Below, one piece after another: positions 51,213 to 61,950 of a stretch of 64,000 nt of DNA. This stretch comes from Lanius collurio (Eukaryota; Chordata; Aves; Passeriformes; Laniidae), in the NCBI GenBank assembly GCA_020086605.1, contig JACBWW010000070.1, forward strand, positions 1,939,974 through 2,003,973, given 5' to 3'. The first letter of the stretch is position 1; every line of letters begins with the position of its first letter. The notes beneath the pieces are model-generated. The model had not been told where the DNA came from and did no database searches. It worked only from the letters and a program-made list of their open reading frames with translations. A program made the translations under genes and the position numbers.

Positions 51213-51926
51213 TCAGTGAGCACTCAGTGAGGAGCTCAGTGCTGGATCTGGACAATGTGTCACATCCCATGTGCCAAATGCCAGCTTCTGGGGGAGACTC
51301 TGTGTACCTTGCCCAACCCAACGGTGCATGGTGTGTTTGTGTGGATTCACTGGCAAACTCCAGGCTGGACCAGCCAGGAATGGGACTCCCCAGGTCTGGG
51401 TGGGGGTGTCTGGCAGACAGCAGGGCAGTGCTGGTATTTGGGAGACCCATGAGTGTGTCCTGCCAGAGGGACAAATGTGTGAGTGCTGCATGTGAACAGT
51501 GAGCACCCAGTGGTGAGCTGGGAACCTATGGGGCTGGTAAGGGGGTCTAGGATCTGGACAGTAGTGCTGGACAGGCAGAGGGGCTGTGCTGGTGCTAGGG
51601 AGATCTGTAAAGTTGTGTGTTTGTGAACCTGGAGAGTGTGGTGTGCGTGCTGCACTTGTGACTTTCTGCCTCTTAACAATCCAAGAGGAGGAGGGGGTGT
51701 GTCCCTGTGTGCCTGGGCCTGGTGTGAGTCCTGAATGTGGGGGCTGCTGGAGGCAAAGCTTTGTCTGAGGCTGTCTGTGTAGCCACAACTGTGGCCAAAT
51801 CGGGGTCCATGTGTGTGTCTGTGATACATGCTCAGTCTTGGTAGTGCAGCAGCATTCCCAGTGCAGAGATCCCAGGCTGGGCTCCAGCAAGTGGCTTCTG
51901 GACTGGGCAGTGGAGGCAGTGGCCAC
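51213..51926. repeat. GC-rich degenerate repeat block (minisatellite-like), unclassified
   Basis: About 700 bp are GC-rich and G-biased on the + strand, in contrast to the flanks. Similar words recur: CAGTGAGCACTCAGTG (51213) and CAGTGAGCACCCAGTG (about 51498) 285 bp apart, each followed by GGATCTGGACA; and GTGCTGGTATTTGGGAGA (about 51427) versus GTGCTGGTGCTAGGGAGA (about 51587). This suggests a decayed tandem repeat or part of an unrecognised element. Open frames on the minus strand up to 237 codons (His, Pro, Thr, Ser and Gln rich) look like a consequence of the repeat and not a gene. Confidence 0.5.
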
Positions 51927-54900
51927 CTATCACATTACTTAACACTTGTCATGAGCTCTCAGTATGTTGAGGACAGTCTTTCCTTGCAGTTATTGATATG
52001 TCCAAGCTTAAGCATTTGCTTTGGGTCTCTTTTTGGGGAAGGCTTGTTCCCCTCGTTGTTTCGACAGCACAATTTAATATAAAGTTTCGTTATGGACTGC
52101 ATGTTATCTATCCATCATCTCTGGAACTGGATCACTGTTTATATGACCCTTATTTTTTTATAATCCTTTATTATGGTTTGTGGGTTCCTTGGCTGGGTGG
52201 CTGTTGTGGGTAACAAAGGGAACTTCAGAAATTCACATTGAGAACTTCTGAAGTATTAGAGAAGCTCTGCTGTTGAGTCATGGGGTGGAGTTGCTTTCTA
52301 AACTTCTCAGAGATTAATTTAGGTGTCACTGGATCTAGTCTCAGCCCCAGACTTTGTCAGCGATTTAAGTAACTCTGTCCCATAGAGATGAATTAATTTA
52401 TTATTTATATGACAAATGATTAGATGAAATATCTTAAACAGAGTTATCTACTACAGAGTTTTAAAGCTAAAACTACTAGTAGTATCGGTATAGTGCACTT
52501 TATCAAAGAAAATACATAAAGCTGGCAAAAATAAACAATTATTAAGTAGAAATTGATATAACTCACCACACCAATGTTCACGGGCAGATCTGTTTCACTC
52601 CTTGAGTGTCCTTGAAGGGGCGTCTCCACTTTAAGGGAGAAAGCTTCATACACACACTCCAAGAAGGAATATATTAGAGGAACCCAACTGTATGAAAGTA
52701 GAGTGGATTTTACAGTGTATAGTGATTGACTGTCAGTCATATGTCTCCAGGTCTCCTAAGCATCTTATTTGCCAAATCTTTGTCTCACTATCAGGATCTT
52801 AATTTGGAGTTTCTGAGCCTTTTAGCATAATTCAATGCCAAAACCAGCACATGACAGAGCCTCTCAGCCCACCACTGATAGTTTGCAAAATAGGGCATTA
52901 TGTGAGTTTAACCACATGCCAAGGCAGATCACTGTGCTACAGTGGCTCAGAAAGGTGAGACAATATACTTTTATCTCATCATTTAAAGTATAGATTTTAA
53001 AAGTGATACTACTATCAGCTGAGAAGTTGCTAGTGTTAGGCTGGTGTCGTTTTAATGGCTGACCGGTACCCATCACTGTCAGTATAGAGTCAGAGCAGAT
53101 TTCAGCTGCAATTTCAGTATGAGGAAGTTTTGTTACCCAAGATCAGTATTTTTACTATATAACTCATGAAATGGGACATTTTTGTAATTATCTATTCTTC
53201 TATTTATTTAGGTGGTTAATTAATTATAGGGGTTTTACTATTTTGCAGAACCTAAAACTAAATTTGTCATTTCCTCCCCTATTTTAGGGCTTAATTTTCT
53301 CAAACATTCATGCCTTCTATAGAGTCTTTTAAGTTTAAATGAAAGCAATCTCCTCAGATCATAGTGTGAACTGGGGAGGGGGGTGGGGATGAGGAGGATG
53401 CACCACCACAGTTTGCCTCTTGCTGACTTTACCAGTAACACTAATTCTTAGCTTGGAAAAACAGATCTCCAAATTTATGTATCCAAAAGTAGTTGCAGAA
53501 AGAGAAAATTTTAAGTTGTGTAGTTAGCTACATTTCTATTTTGCTCATATTGAAGGGTAAGAACCTGGCAATAATTAAAAAGTGTTCAGGGCGGTAGTTC
53601 CAGAACATAAGAGTCGTAAGAAAAAGTAACTAAGTGTAAGATATAAGTTTTTCTTAGTGACATATATAGAGTTAGGTTCTCTGTTGATGTAATGGATGCA
53701 TCCAATGACTCAGAGGATCTATTTGCTTTTCTACAGCTGGATTCTACTCCTAAAGCTAGAAAAGCAACTTAAAAGCAAAATACTAATTATAAAATCACAG
53801 CCAAGAGCAAATAGTATTACATTTATTTCTATGCTGAATAACATAGTAATCTAAAGTTGACTTAATCAACTACGTCCACCCAAGGGAGATGAATAAAAAG
53901 AAACCTGGTAGATTATATTGATCATCATACAAAATGGTAGCAATTACCATTAACAAATAGTCTTTAATAAGCAAACATACATACATAACTTGAGATTTTT
54001 CTCATTAAAAGAAAAATGAAAAAGAGGAGGGAGGAAAAAAAGGAAAGTTGGGGCCTGATGGTTTTTCAGGATGAATGCAGGACACCTGATTTTAACTACT
54101 TTAAAAAGTGTTAACTAGTGGAAGATACCTGTTGTAGTATTTTCCTAATGTTTCTTTCTCTTCTGGCTCTGTAGAAATCTTGAATCATTAGCTTAGATAT
54201 ACTCCATAAATTTCAGATGACTAATATTGATAAGAAGTAACCAATAAACTATACAGTTACTGTGCTTACGATGAACTTTATGAATCTCTATCCTAAATTA
54301 ATCTGGCAAACCAGACCACTGAAGCTCCTGAAACTTGTTTATGTGGGAAGATGTGCTTAACTTAATTTAACCACTCTCTTGAGATACTCTTAAACTAGTA
54401 GTTTCCCATCCTTCAAAGATGCAGTGTTTTGATCCGTGAAGACCTGTAACATTCCTTTTATGAATCCCACAGTCATGGTTGCTAAACAATTTGCAGCGGT
54501 GCTATCAGCTCTGAAGCTCTTGGGGAATCACTGTATCATTCTGTGGCCACAATTCAAAAGTCAGATTATTTCTCCAGATGAGAGAGGTTCAAAATCAATA
54601 ACAGTTTGCTAATCTAAGGGCACACTGAAGGGTTTTATTAATTTTTTTTTTCCTTTTGAGATGGCTACATATTTCTTTTTTTTAAGACATTCTGTAAAAT
54701 GTCTAATTCTGCCTCTCAATCCCTGTGTTATCTTGTACAAACTCTGTGCTTTTTTGTCTTGCTAAAGTGGTAATTGTTTATTCTGTCATTGCATTCTGTG
54801 ATTCTTTGCTGACCACTGTGATCTCACAGCTATATTATCCATCCTAATTATCCATCTTAGGTGCATAACTGCTATCAGTTAAATATCCTTATAGATAGCT

Positions 54901-54969
54901 ATTTTTTCTCGCTACTATTCCTGAAAGATGACAGACATTTTTATGGGTTTATTTAGCTTGTTGGATGGG
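51927..54969. other. PCDH9 intron; nothing recognised
   Basis: Ordinary AT-rich intron with a short G-rich run at about 53371-53395 (GGGGAGGGGGGTGGGGATG). No exon or mobile element is supported. Confidence 0.55.
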
Positions 54970-55021
54970 TTTTTTTTTTGTTTTGTTTTTTTTTGTTTTT
55001 TTTTTTTTTTTTTTTGTTGTT

Positions 55022-55052
<31 letters not shown>

Positions 55053-55060
55053 TTTCCCAG
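54970..55060 (+). repeat. T/G tract, (TTTTG)n, ending in an acceptor-like CAG
   Basis: About 85 bp of T runs broken by single G lead into TTTTTTTTTTCCCAG, ending at 55060. On the PCDH9 sense strand this is a strong polypyrimidine tract plus AG, 444 nt before the real exon. Sequence after it has early stops in all three frames, so use of it would not give a long coding extension. It may act as a decoy acceptor or a binding site for U- and GU-binding splicing factors. Confidence 0.75.
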
Positions 55061-55472
55061 TTTGAATAGTGATAGTACAGATTTTAACCTCAGAAATGTA
55101 TACCTATGAAATTTTCAGATGTCATTTGCTTTTCATAACCTACTATGCAATGGTTTCTGCTTCTCAGAGAGAGGTTTTTTTATAGATGATATTTTGAAAA
55201 TTATGAGAAATATAGCTAACTTTCCACTGATCAATTCCTTATAGGAAGTTTACTTCACAGATGAGCACATATAGCCCTTTGAAATTTGGCTCTCCCATCT
55301 GCTATCTAAAAGCAACCCAAAAAAAAAAAAAAGTAAGCAAACGAAACCTCAAACAAACAATAAGCAAACATGATAATAGCAATTGCTTCATAAGCATTGC
55401 CAGGGATCTATCTGTATGTCAAAAGTTAAAAAAAAGAAAAAAAAATAGTCAAGAGAACAGAAAAGAAGAGCA
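55061..55472. other. Intron between T/G tract and exon
   Basis: About 410 bp of A-rich intron, including a 14-A run at 55319-55332 (continuing the AACCC preceding it) and AAAAAAGAAAAAAAA at about 55430-55445. No coding potential linked to the exon. Confidence 0.5.
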
Positions 55473-55504
55473 CTAATCAGTGTGTCCTGTGCTCTTCTTT
55501 GTAG
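55473..55504 (+). promoter_or_regulatory. PCDH9: 3' splice site of the PCDH9 exon (branch point, polypyrimidine tract, AG)
   Basis: The acceptor AG is at 55503-55504 after a pyrimidine-rich run (TGTCCTGTGCTCTTCTTTG). CTAAT at 55473-55477 fits the branch-point consensus, with the branch A at 55476, 29 nt before the exon. A second AG (CAG, 55508-55510) lies exactly 6 nt downstream and would keep the frame, so a tandem acceptor is possible. Confidence 0.85.
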
Positions 55505-55706
55505 TCCCAGCGCCGTGTTACATTTCACCTCCCCGATGGCTCCCAGGAAAGCTGCAGTGACAGTGGTCTGGGAGACCACGAGCCAGTGGGTGGTGGAACC
55601 CTGATCTCACACCCTCTCCCTCTGGTTCAGCCGCAGGACGAATTCTACGACCAGGCTTCACCGGACAAGAGGACTGAAGCTGATGGCAATTCTGACCCCA
55701 ACTCGG
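55505..55706 (+). CDS. PCDH9: Protocadherin-9 cytoplasmic-tail coding exon (internal exon, partial CDS)
   Basis: Protocadherin-9 is a single-pass neuronal cell-adhesion protein of the delta-1 group; this exon encodes part of its intracellular tail. It reads 67 codons in phase 0, beginning [15 protein letters not shown] and ending [11 protein letters not shown], plus one G that starts the next codon (202 bp, phase 0 to 1). Residues 3-7 (RRVTF) are the delta-1 CM3 motif, which fits the RVxF consensus for docking protein phosphatase 1. A Ser/Asp-rich stretch ([10 protein letters not shown]) and a Pro-rich segment (HPLPLVQPQ) follow. The paralogue PCDH11 shares the opening but, as I recall it, diverges after GLGDH, where this sequence continues EPVGG and so agrees with PCDH9. 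A stop codon (TAG, 55502-55504) lies in frame directly upstream and the frame closes at 55748-55750 beyond the donor, so both limits are set by splicing. Identification is from memory of the family, not from a search. Confidence 0.92.
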
Positions 55707-55712
55707 GTGAGT
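55707..55712 (+). promoter_or_regulatory. PCDH9: 5' splice site of the PCDH9 exon
   Basis: The junction reads CGG|GTGAGT, matching the vertebrate donor consensus at every intronic position. It splits a codon after its first base (G). In PCDH9 as I know it the residue after NSDPNS is Asp, whose codon begins with G, which agrees with this junction. Confidence 0.9.
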
Positions 55713-58407
55713 CACCATCACTGCTCTGCTTATCTGAGTTGCTTTGCTAACTTGGTTACTTTCTTTTTAATCCCTTCGAGCTTTGCAATGGTAGAGATGT
55801 TTTTAAGCATATGCATGAATATTTGATCATATTAGCTCATCAGGATTGTTTGGAAATAATGTAGTTTGCCTGAAATGCCTCATGTTGTGATTTGACTGTG
55901 GAAACAAAAGTTTATCCAGTAGAATAGATGGCTTCATACTAATTGCACAGTAAGTAAGAACAGCTGGGGAGAAGGATGCCCTACAAGGTAGCAAGTTTTT
56001 CCTGATATTTGCAGTGCTGTACCTATTTAGCTTTAGACTTAGTTTTAGGACAGTAATTCTAAATATCAATTTAAAGTTCAAGGACATGGAGGTTGCACTG
56101 TCTTTTAGACTAACAAAAAAATCAGTAAATCAGTGAAGCACTGAAAAAGTGAAAGAACCCAAATTTCTTAACATCTTTATAATTCCCCCTTTTAACAGGG
56201 TTTCTTTGTTAGGTCGGAATGGCATGATGTTTTGAAATGGTCAGATACAGGTTTTCATACAAATATTAAGGATGAACTATTTGATTTGGGAACTTCTGCC
56301 CTTCTCTTCTTTCCTTCTCTATTATACATTTACATTATTACTGTGTTTTTTTGAAAGCACTAGAAATTGAAGCAAGGTCGTAATCAATGCTATGATTAGA
56401 ATTTTGGACTTGGAATGTGGAGACTTAGACATACTGAAAACAGGGAGGGGGAAGTACCACTGCTCTAAAGCTTCTTGTTTTTTGTCTAGTGTGGAGAAAA
56501 AGGTTAAAAGTCTTATCTGTGCTCTTGGAAGGTAATTGAACCTGAATTCTTTTGCATCCCAGGAGTATAGAAAAAAGAATTAGTTTCTGTCTTTGGCATT
56601 TCTCCCTTTTGTATAGATGATTAAGTTGTCACTGGGCCTGTACAAACCAGGACAGAAGGTGGCCTTGGAATCTGATGAACAATATTAAGGTCCATCTTCT
56701 CATTTGGGCAGATCTGGATCTGAATGATGACCTTTACATCATGGCAGATGACAACATGAACTGTGGAATACTGACTTTGGAAATATTTTTCTCATATTTT
56801 TATGGAAAGACCAAGAGGTTGTGTTGGATGAAACTCTACAGAGAAACTATTTAAAATGTTTTGTTTTGCTGTCTGAGAGTTGCATTCTGGGTTCTTTGTC
56901 TCTATTTCCTTTTTTTTTTTTTTTTTGTGGGTATGACACCTGTATTTTATTTTCTTTTCCAAAACAGAAATGCTTTTTGAATTGTAAGTTAAACCCTGAA
57001 TCTGTAGAAATACAAAGAATGATAAAAGAATAGGTACTATGAATGGATTGACTCTGGAGCAAGAATGCATGGCTGCTTAAGCAAGTGAGGGGCTTAAGTG
57101 GAATTATCCGGTTAATTCTCAGACCACGTATGAGGCTTGTGAAAGATTTAACAACATCAGAGAGGAGTTTTTAAGGCAGCACTGCATGTTGGCACTCTCA
57201 CATTGGCTTCACAGGCTCTGAATTTTTCATCTCTTCCAAACACAGCATAGAAGTTCTCTGGGACAGTTAGAAAAAAGGATTTAGTAGAATTCATAACAAG
57301 TTATTAAAAAAGCAGTTTTAGAAGTTTTGTGTTAAATACATTGTGCAAATATAGTATATTAATCATGATCATCTATTCGTACCTAATATAGACACTAATA
57401 GAAGATTAGTCAGAATGAGTAAGTGTTCTTAAAAGCTATATGAAAAGTTTTAACGTGTTTGTGGTTACACCTAATTTAGCCTTAAGAATGCTAAATTTAT
57501 GTCAAATTTATGAAAATATAANTAGAGCTGTAGCAAAAATGGTAACATACCCACCGGTTTGAAGATCATGTTTTTATTTAGCAAAATGAAATAGAATATT
57601 TTATTATGTCTTATGTTACTTCCAAAGCAATTCCATATTCTTGGAAGTAATGTTATAATGCTGCCTTTCCATAATAATGTTTGTGGATAGCTTTTTTATT
57701 TCCAGTACAATAGAAACTGTGTGGTTAAATTTGGCTGATAAATACCTGAGTTCCCACTTTTTAATAAACCTAATACTATGGCAGTTTAGTCAAGTAACGT
57801 CAGGGGTGTTAAATGATACCCTAATTCCAGTAACAAGGAGGAATATCTCTGTGGAAGTGGTTTAATTATGATTAAAGTTCAGAGTAATGGCAAGACTGCC
57901 TTGTATTACACTTGGTCATATGATAGTGTCCCATGTGGAGAAGTTAAGCCTCTGCTGCAAAGAGCTTTGGTTTTACAGTGTCACTATCATTCCAGCCAGT
58001 GGGTGATGATGGTTTAACCTTGCGGGCATACCCTCTGCTTAATCCTGTCTTTCATTTTGCTGCCTCAAAAGTTTCTTATTTGGCAATACTGGAGTAGTCC
58101 ATAGCTAAACAGCCTAAGGTGTGGAAAGAAATACTACTCTATTAATGCCTAGATCTAGATAATTTGCTGTCCATACTTATTCTTGTGTTTTCATAATACA
58201 AGACTATGAGAACTAAAATAGGAACATTTGCCTTTGAGTCATATCCTCCATTTCATTAAGCACAAGTTCATACCTCACAGAATCTAACAATGTCACATTT
58301 AGCTACAGGCAAGCAGGAGTAAGAAAAACTCGAGTCAGGTTGGTGAATTAGCCTACAGAAGAGCTATAAAATAGTCGGAAGTCTGAACTGAATCTTAGCC
58401 CATGCAT

Positions 58408-58446
58408 TTGTTTGTTTTTTTTTTTTTGTTTTTTTTTTTTTTTTTT
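58408..58446. repeat. Poly-T-rich tract
   Basis: T runs of 12 and 18 or so are separated by single G residues, then AAATAAATAAAA. No element is attached. Confidence 0.92.
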
Positions 58447-59172
58447 AAATAAATAAAATCTGAGAGGCATAAGAGGTATTTCTATCTCTGTACATCTCTT
58501 TGCTGCCTCATTGTAGTGAGGATTTTAAAATTGTCTGGGCTTAGAAAAGCCACTGTGCTACATCTGTTCCTATTCTACTCTCTTTTCCTTCACACACCAA
58601 AGCTAATTGGAATGTAAATCAGGAGACCATAGCCATTGAATGAGCACTGGGAGGGGAACTTGTCCCATTGCTTCTCCAAGTGGAGCACCTAACTTGTCAA
58701 AACTTCCTAGCTTCTCCTGCTGCCATCTGAGAAGAGAACTTGCAGGTCCTCAGCAGTGAGCTGAAAAGGCTACATGGGGCAGGGGGACTATGAGAAGGGT
58801 TAGAGGATTAAAGGAAGGAGAAGCTTGCACACGAGACGAAAGCTGGTGCCTTTGGCTGCCATTAACTGATGATACCTTGGACAGTTTAAAATCACAGGTG
58901 CTTTTGCTGGGTAAAACAAGAGACTGATTTAAGGAATTAAAAGTTGTTTTTCTCTTGTAAATATTTCTCTACTCACAAGGCTTTTCTTCATATCACAGCA
59001 AGGCCAGATCTACTGCAGACATTCCCAGACTTTTTAAAGTTTCAAAGTGATACCATTATCCAGTCAAACCTCTACCATAGTACAATCCTTAGTGTTTCAC
59101 ACAACTTTTCTTAAATCAAAACAATGTTTTAAAATATTCTAGTGATAAAATAGTCCATTGATTTATTTCCAC

Positions 59173-60103
59173 TGGTGTTTGATTACATGTTTTACATGGG
59201 TTTAAAAGGCAAGGTTGTGGGGAGGAGGGCTGCAGAAGGGTGCTTCTTCGAGAAGACACCAGAGGCTGCCCCCCATGTTTGACAGAGCCAGTTCTAGTGG
59301 CTCTAAAACACATCCATTTATGCCCAAAGCTGCACAGCATCTGCAGGAAGCAGTAAGAAAAATGTGAGAGAAACAACTCTGAAGACCCCAAGGTCCACAA
59401 AGAAGGAGGTAGAGAACGTGCTTCAGACACCAAATAGATTCCCTCTCAGCTTGTGGAGAAGGTGGTGCCCCCAGTAACCCATAGAGGACCCACCTTGAAA
59501 AAAGGTAGGTAGGCCCTGAAGGAAGTTGCACTCCATGAGGAGCACGTGCAGGAGCAGCTAATGTGGCCCTTAGGGAACCCGCTCTGGAGCAGTCTGTTCT
59601 TGAAGGCTCACACCCTGTGGAAGGGACCCATGCTGGAGCAGTTAAAGAAGGACTGTATTGCTTGGAAAGGACCCCATGTTGGAGCAGAGTAAGAGTGTGA
59701 TGAGGAAGGAGCAGCAGATACAAAGTTTTACTGACTGCAACTCGCATTTCATATCCCTTAACACCACTTAGTGGCAGGTGCAAGGTGGGGAGGAGTCAGA
59801 AGAGGAGGGTATGAAAGAGTGAATTTGAGCCTGGGGAAAAGGAAAGGGTGGGGAGTGGGAAAGGTGTTTTTAGTTTTGTTTTTCTTGTTTCTTACAAGCC
59901 TACTCTGTTTTTTATTGATGATAAATTAAATTAATCTTCCCCAGGCTGAGTCAGTTCTGCTAGTGATGGTAACTGGTGAGTGATCTCCCTGTCCTTATCT
60001 CAACCCATGAGCTTTTTCATCTCATTTTCTTCCTGTCTTGCTGAGAAGGGGAGTGATAGAGCAGCTTAGTGAGCGCCTGCCAGCAGCCAAGGTTAACCCA
60101 TCA
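59173..60103 (+). mobile_element. Endogenous retroviral LTR, avian ERVL-like, sense orientation
   Basis: About 930 bp follow the order of a long avian LTR as I know it: TTACATGGGTTTAAAAGGCA, GAAGACACCAGAGGCTGCCC, GACAGAGCCAGTTCTAGTGG, AATGTGAGAGAAACAACTCT, then repeated units of the form CCATGCTGGAGCAGTTAAAG (three or four copies, 59575-59685), GAGGAAGGAGCAGCAGATAC, GATAAATTAAATTAATCTTC (polyadenylation region), GGTGAGTGATCTCCCTGTCC and GGGGAGTGATAGAGCAGCTT, ending GTTAACCCATCA. No internal viral genes flank it, so it is a solo LTR. The start is approximate and no target-site duplication was found. The 193-codon minus-strand frame inside it is spurious. Confidence 0.8.
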
Positions 60104-61309
60104 GAATATTAAAGCTGGTATTGTATTCTCAGTCTGAAAGTATTTATTTTCAGTTTCTAACTCTTGTCTGTGTGACTGCACAACCCTGTGTCAACGTTAA
60201 ATCTGTGACTTCCAGAAGTGCAAGGATATTTTGAGGCCCAAGGGATTGTTTTGACTAGTACAACATTCTGAATAATACAGATCAGAAATCCTAGCCAGTA
60301 ATATGAAAAAGCCGGTGTCTTCTGCTGGTATCTACAGCATATGTTACAGAATGATTCCTTGATTTAATGACCTTCAGTGACAGAGGAAATAGTACTACAT
60401 TGCTTACTGACTTTAAGTGAATCAGCCTTTTATTTGATAAATGAGGTGTTTGGAGTCCACAGTTCAGACACAGTACTCATCTTCTTGAATCTCTAATAAA
60501 CTGGTTAATTCGTAGTATTATTTTGAATGTTGCAACATTTTTTTTCTTAAGCACTTTTTTCCTCTCTGTATTTTAATACTGGTCCAACATCTGCCCAGAT
60601 AAAAAAAAAAAAAAGGAAAAAAACCCATAAATCCTCAGTCCAGGTAAATGACAAAGTCAAAAAGTTTCAATTTAAATATTCAGAATAAGAAAAATGAAAC
60701 ATAAGTCTTCTAAATTGCAGACTTTTAAAATCAGTTTTTCTCTTTATCAGTCATTGTTCTGACCTGAGTGGGGGTTTTTTCTGCCTCATGAGCATGCTGT
60801 TTAATAGTACTCTTTAGCAATAGAATAGCAACAGATTTTTCTATTATTTAAAGACTTTCCGTGGGAAACTAAAGTAAAAAGCACAATTGAACACATATAT
60901 CTTTAATCATCATGAAATGTATTAGAAAGATTTTATTAGCATTCTAGGTGCTCTTTTGCCAAACTGTATTTGAAACAATTCACCTTTTAAAGGTGTGATA
61001 GTGTAATTATGGCAGATATATTTGTTTGGTATTTTTGAGGTTACTTCTGAAATTCATTGAAAGTTGTTGTTGCCAGCTGTGACTGCTTGTTGCCCTGATA
61101 CTACAACTAATGTCCCAGGGCTTCATACTCTTTTACTAGTGGAGTCTTAGCAGTACAACTCCTATCCCCAATGGCAGGTAAACTAGAAGAAAGATTATAA
61201 TGATGATTAACAACTTGGCATTGTTAATTTCAGCATTTGGGTGGTTACAAATTTTAAGTAGAATTAGAATTGTTGATGGCTGCAATGAGAGGAATAACTT
61301 AATGCAGGA
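60104..61309. other. PCDH9 intron; nothing recognised
   Basis: AT-rich intron with a 14-A run at 60601-60614. No gene or repeat supported. Confidence 0.55.
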
Positions 61310-61950
61310 AGGATGACCTCATTGCACCCACACAGACTTGAGTCTGACAACTAGAAAACAGCTTTGCAGTAAGAGACCTGGGAGTCCTGGTGGATAGCAA
61401 ATTAGCCATGAGCTAGAATGACACCCTTGAAGAGTAGAAAGCAACCTGCTGATCTGCCTTAGGAAGGGTGCTGCCAGCAAGCTGATGGGAAGGATCCTTT
61501 CTCTCTACTCAGGACTGGTGAGACACATTTGAAGTGCCAAGTCCAGTACTGGTTTTTCCAGTATGGAAGGGAAGTGGAAATATGGACTGAGTCCAGAAAT
61601 GGACCACAAAGATTATTAAGGTATGAGATCATGGGGAGGTGCTGAAAGAGCTGTGAGTGTTCATCCTGGAGAAGGGAAGAGTTAGGAAGGATCTAATTAA
61701 TGTGTGCAAATATCTGATGTGATGTGGAAAGGAGAGTAGACAGGGAGCCAGGCTTTTCTCAGTAGTGTAGCAAATTAAAGAAAGAACACTGGGCACAAAC
61801 TGAAATACAGGGAAATTTTCTTTAAACATAAGGAAAAAAGCCCCACTACATTTTCTTGCTACTGGAACAATAGTACTCTGCACCAAGTTTCCCAGAGAGA
61901 TTGTGGATTTTTCTTGGATATTTTAAAAATCGAACAAGACATTACAACAG
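61310..61950 (+). mobile_element. CR1 LINE, ORF2 end and 3' UTR (sense, degraded)
   Basis: AAGAGACCTGGGAGTCCTGG then TGGATAGCAAATTAGCCATG translates RDLGVLVDSKLAMS, the hallmark near the C-terminus of CR1 ORF2. It is followed by 3' UTR words (AAAGAGCTGTGAGTGTTCAT, GGAGAAGGGAAGAGTTAGGA, AAGTTTCCCAGAGAGATTGT). There are many stops and no clean 3' octamer end; it fades out at about 61950. Confidence 0.75.

Larger units (their letters stand above)
55707..59172. other. Next PCDH9 intron, 5' part; nothing recognised
   Basis: Begins with the donor GTGAGT. Contains T runs at 56910-56926 and 58408-58446, and the window's single ambiguous base (N) at 57522. The following PCDH9 exon, expected to continue with an Asp codon, was not found. 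No repeat is recognised. Confidence 0.6.

Noticed and set aside
51213..51926. 237-codon open frame on the minus strand as a gene
   Set aside because: It lies wholly inside the GC-rich repeat block. The peptide is rich in His, Pro, Thr and Gln with repeated phrases and no domain, and several other frames are open over the same bases.
55261..55476. 71-codon frame just upstream of the exon as extra PCDH9 coding sequence
   Set aside because: It is Lys-rich from A runs, ends before the acceptor, and the acceptor's own TAG stops the exon frame immediately upstream.
59202..59783. 193-codon open frame on the minus strand
   Set aside because: It is antisense to the ERVL-like LTR, shows no similarity to retroviral or host proteins, and is explained by the LTR's composition.
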